The position numbers and the translations under genes were made by a program. Below the pieces are notes generated by a model, which did not search any database, was not told the origin of the DNA, and worked only from the letters and a program-made list of their open reading frames with translations. 6,558 bases of DNA from Thiohalobacter sp. Lineage in GTDB: Bacteria > Pseudomonadota > Gammaproteobacteria > DSM-19610. Positions 6,092 through 6,558 of this stretch are shown piece after piece. The DNA lies in NCBI GenBank assembly GCA_027080445.1, contig JALWRY010000194.1, forward strand, positions 1 through 6,558, in the 5' to 3' direction. The first letter of the stretch is position 1, and each line of letters starts with the position of its first letter.

Positions 6092-6558
6092 ATGCGCGCC
6101 TGCTGTTGTGCACAGACCTTGACCGCACCTTGCTACCCAACGGGGAACAGCCGGAATCCACTTCCGCCAGAACGCGCTTCGCCGCGCTGGCGCGCCTGCC
6201 GATGATCACACTGGCCTACGTGACCGGCCGTGATCGCGCACTGGTCAAGGATGCCATTTATAACTACAGGCTGCCGCAACCCGACTATGCCATCACTGAT
6301 GTCGGGACACGCATCTATCGCATTGAACAGGATGACTGGCAACCCTGGCCGCAGTGGGAAACGGAAATCAACCATGACTGGGGGACCCTGGACTGGCAAC
6401 AGTTGCGCGACCTGTTCCGGGACCTGCCGGAGTTGCGCCTGCAGGAAACCCGCAAGCAGAAGACCCACAAGCTCAGCTTCTATGTCTCGCTGGATGCCGA
6501 CCGTGAAGCGCTGCTGGCGGTCATGCAGAGCCGGCTGGCGGAGCAGGGCGTTCGCGCC
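6088..6558 (+). CDS. spp: Sucrose-phosphate phosphatase (3' end outside window)
   Basis: HAD-family phosphatase expected to convert sucrose 6-phosphate to sucrose, completing the step begun by the upstream synthase. The first 157 codons are present; family members are usually about 240-270 residues. The ATG at 6088 lies in the ATGA overlap with the synthase stop, with GGTGA (6076-6080) as a modest ribosome site seven bases upstream. Motif one is DLDRT (10-14), with nucleophile Asp10 and acid/base Asp12; motif two is TGR with Thr46. PQPDYAITDVGTRIY follows, as in the homologous part of the synthase (PQPDVLITSGGTEIY), and KLSFYVS near 128-134 matches KISYY there. Motifs three and four lie beyond the edge, so their state is unknown. 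A kinase or hydrolase of sucrose metabolism often follows in related operons but cannot be checked here. Confidence 0.9.
   Translation, partial: MNARLLLCTDLDRTLLPNGEQPESTSARTRFAALARLPMITLAYVTGRDRALVKDAIYNYRLPQPDYAITDVGTRIYRIEQDDWQPWPQWETEINHDWGTLDWQQLRDLFRDLPELRLQETRKQKTHKLSFYVSLDADREALLAVMQSRLAEQGVRA

Overview
This window looks like a piece of a gammaproteobacterial chromosome, probably from an aquatic, salt-exposed or autotrophic/methylotrophic lineage. The grounds are GC-rich coding DNA with AT-rich gaps, a TRAP solute receptor, a multidomain GGDEF-EAL protein and a proteobacterial sucrose-phosphate synthase gene followed by a sucrose-phosphatase gene. The genus cannot be fixed from this sequence.

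Layout. (1) Positions 1-565, minus strand: the first 188 codons of a TRAP-transporter substrate-binding protein resembling the 2-oxoacid receptor TakP, with a combined twin-arginine and lipoprotein leader; its 3' end lies outside the window. (2) 566-798: a 233-bp divergent intergenic region. It holds a 10-bp palindrome, an imperfect 15-bp direct repeat 71 bp apart, weak promoter-like hexamers, and a GCAA-loop hairpin just before the next start codon. (3) 799-3681, plus strand: a 960-residue membrane c-di-GMP enzyme with about six membrane segments, a HAMP-like linker, PAS, PAS, GGDEF with an inhibitory-site RxxD, and an EAL domain carrying EVL. All key catalytic residues of both enzyme domains are visible. 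(4) 3682-3922: a 241-bp gap dominated by a perfect 29-bp inverted repeat with a 35-bp spacer. Each arm is itself an imperfect hairpin, so it resembles a REP/BIME or small transposase-mobilised element; a promoter-like pair lies in the spacer. (5) 3923-6091, plus strand: sucrose-phosphate synthase, a GT4 glycosyltransferase fused to a phosphatase-like HAD domain whose fourth motif is damaged. (6) 6088-6558, plus strand: the start of a separate sucrose-phosphate phosphatase with intact early motifs, overlapping the synthase by ATGA and running off the right edge.

How the genes work together. The last two genes form a translationally coupled sucrose pathway: UDP-glucose plus fructose 6-phosphate gives sucrose 6-phosphate, which is then dephosphorylated to sucrose, commonly a compatible solute in such bacteria. 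The c-di-GMP enzyme and the TRAP receptor are divergently transcribed and could share regulatory DNA. No direct functional link to sucrose synthesis is visible, and the inverted repeat probably separates the two transcription units.

I see no clear undescribed multi-gene system. The most interesting items are the REP-like inverted repeat, the pairing of a degenerate fused phosphatase domain with an intact stand-alone one, the unassigned and possibly duplicated membrane sensor region of the c-di-GMP protein, and the structured leader in front of it.
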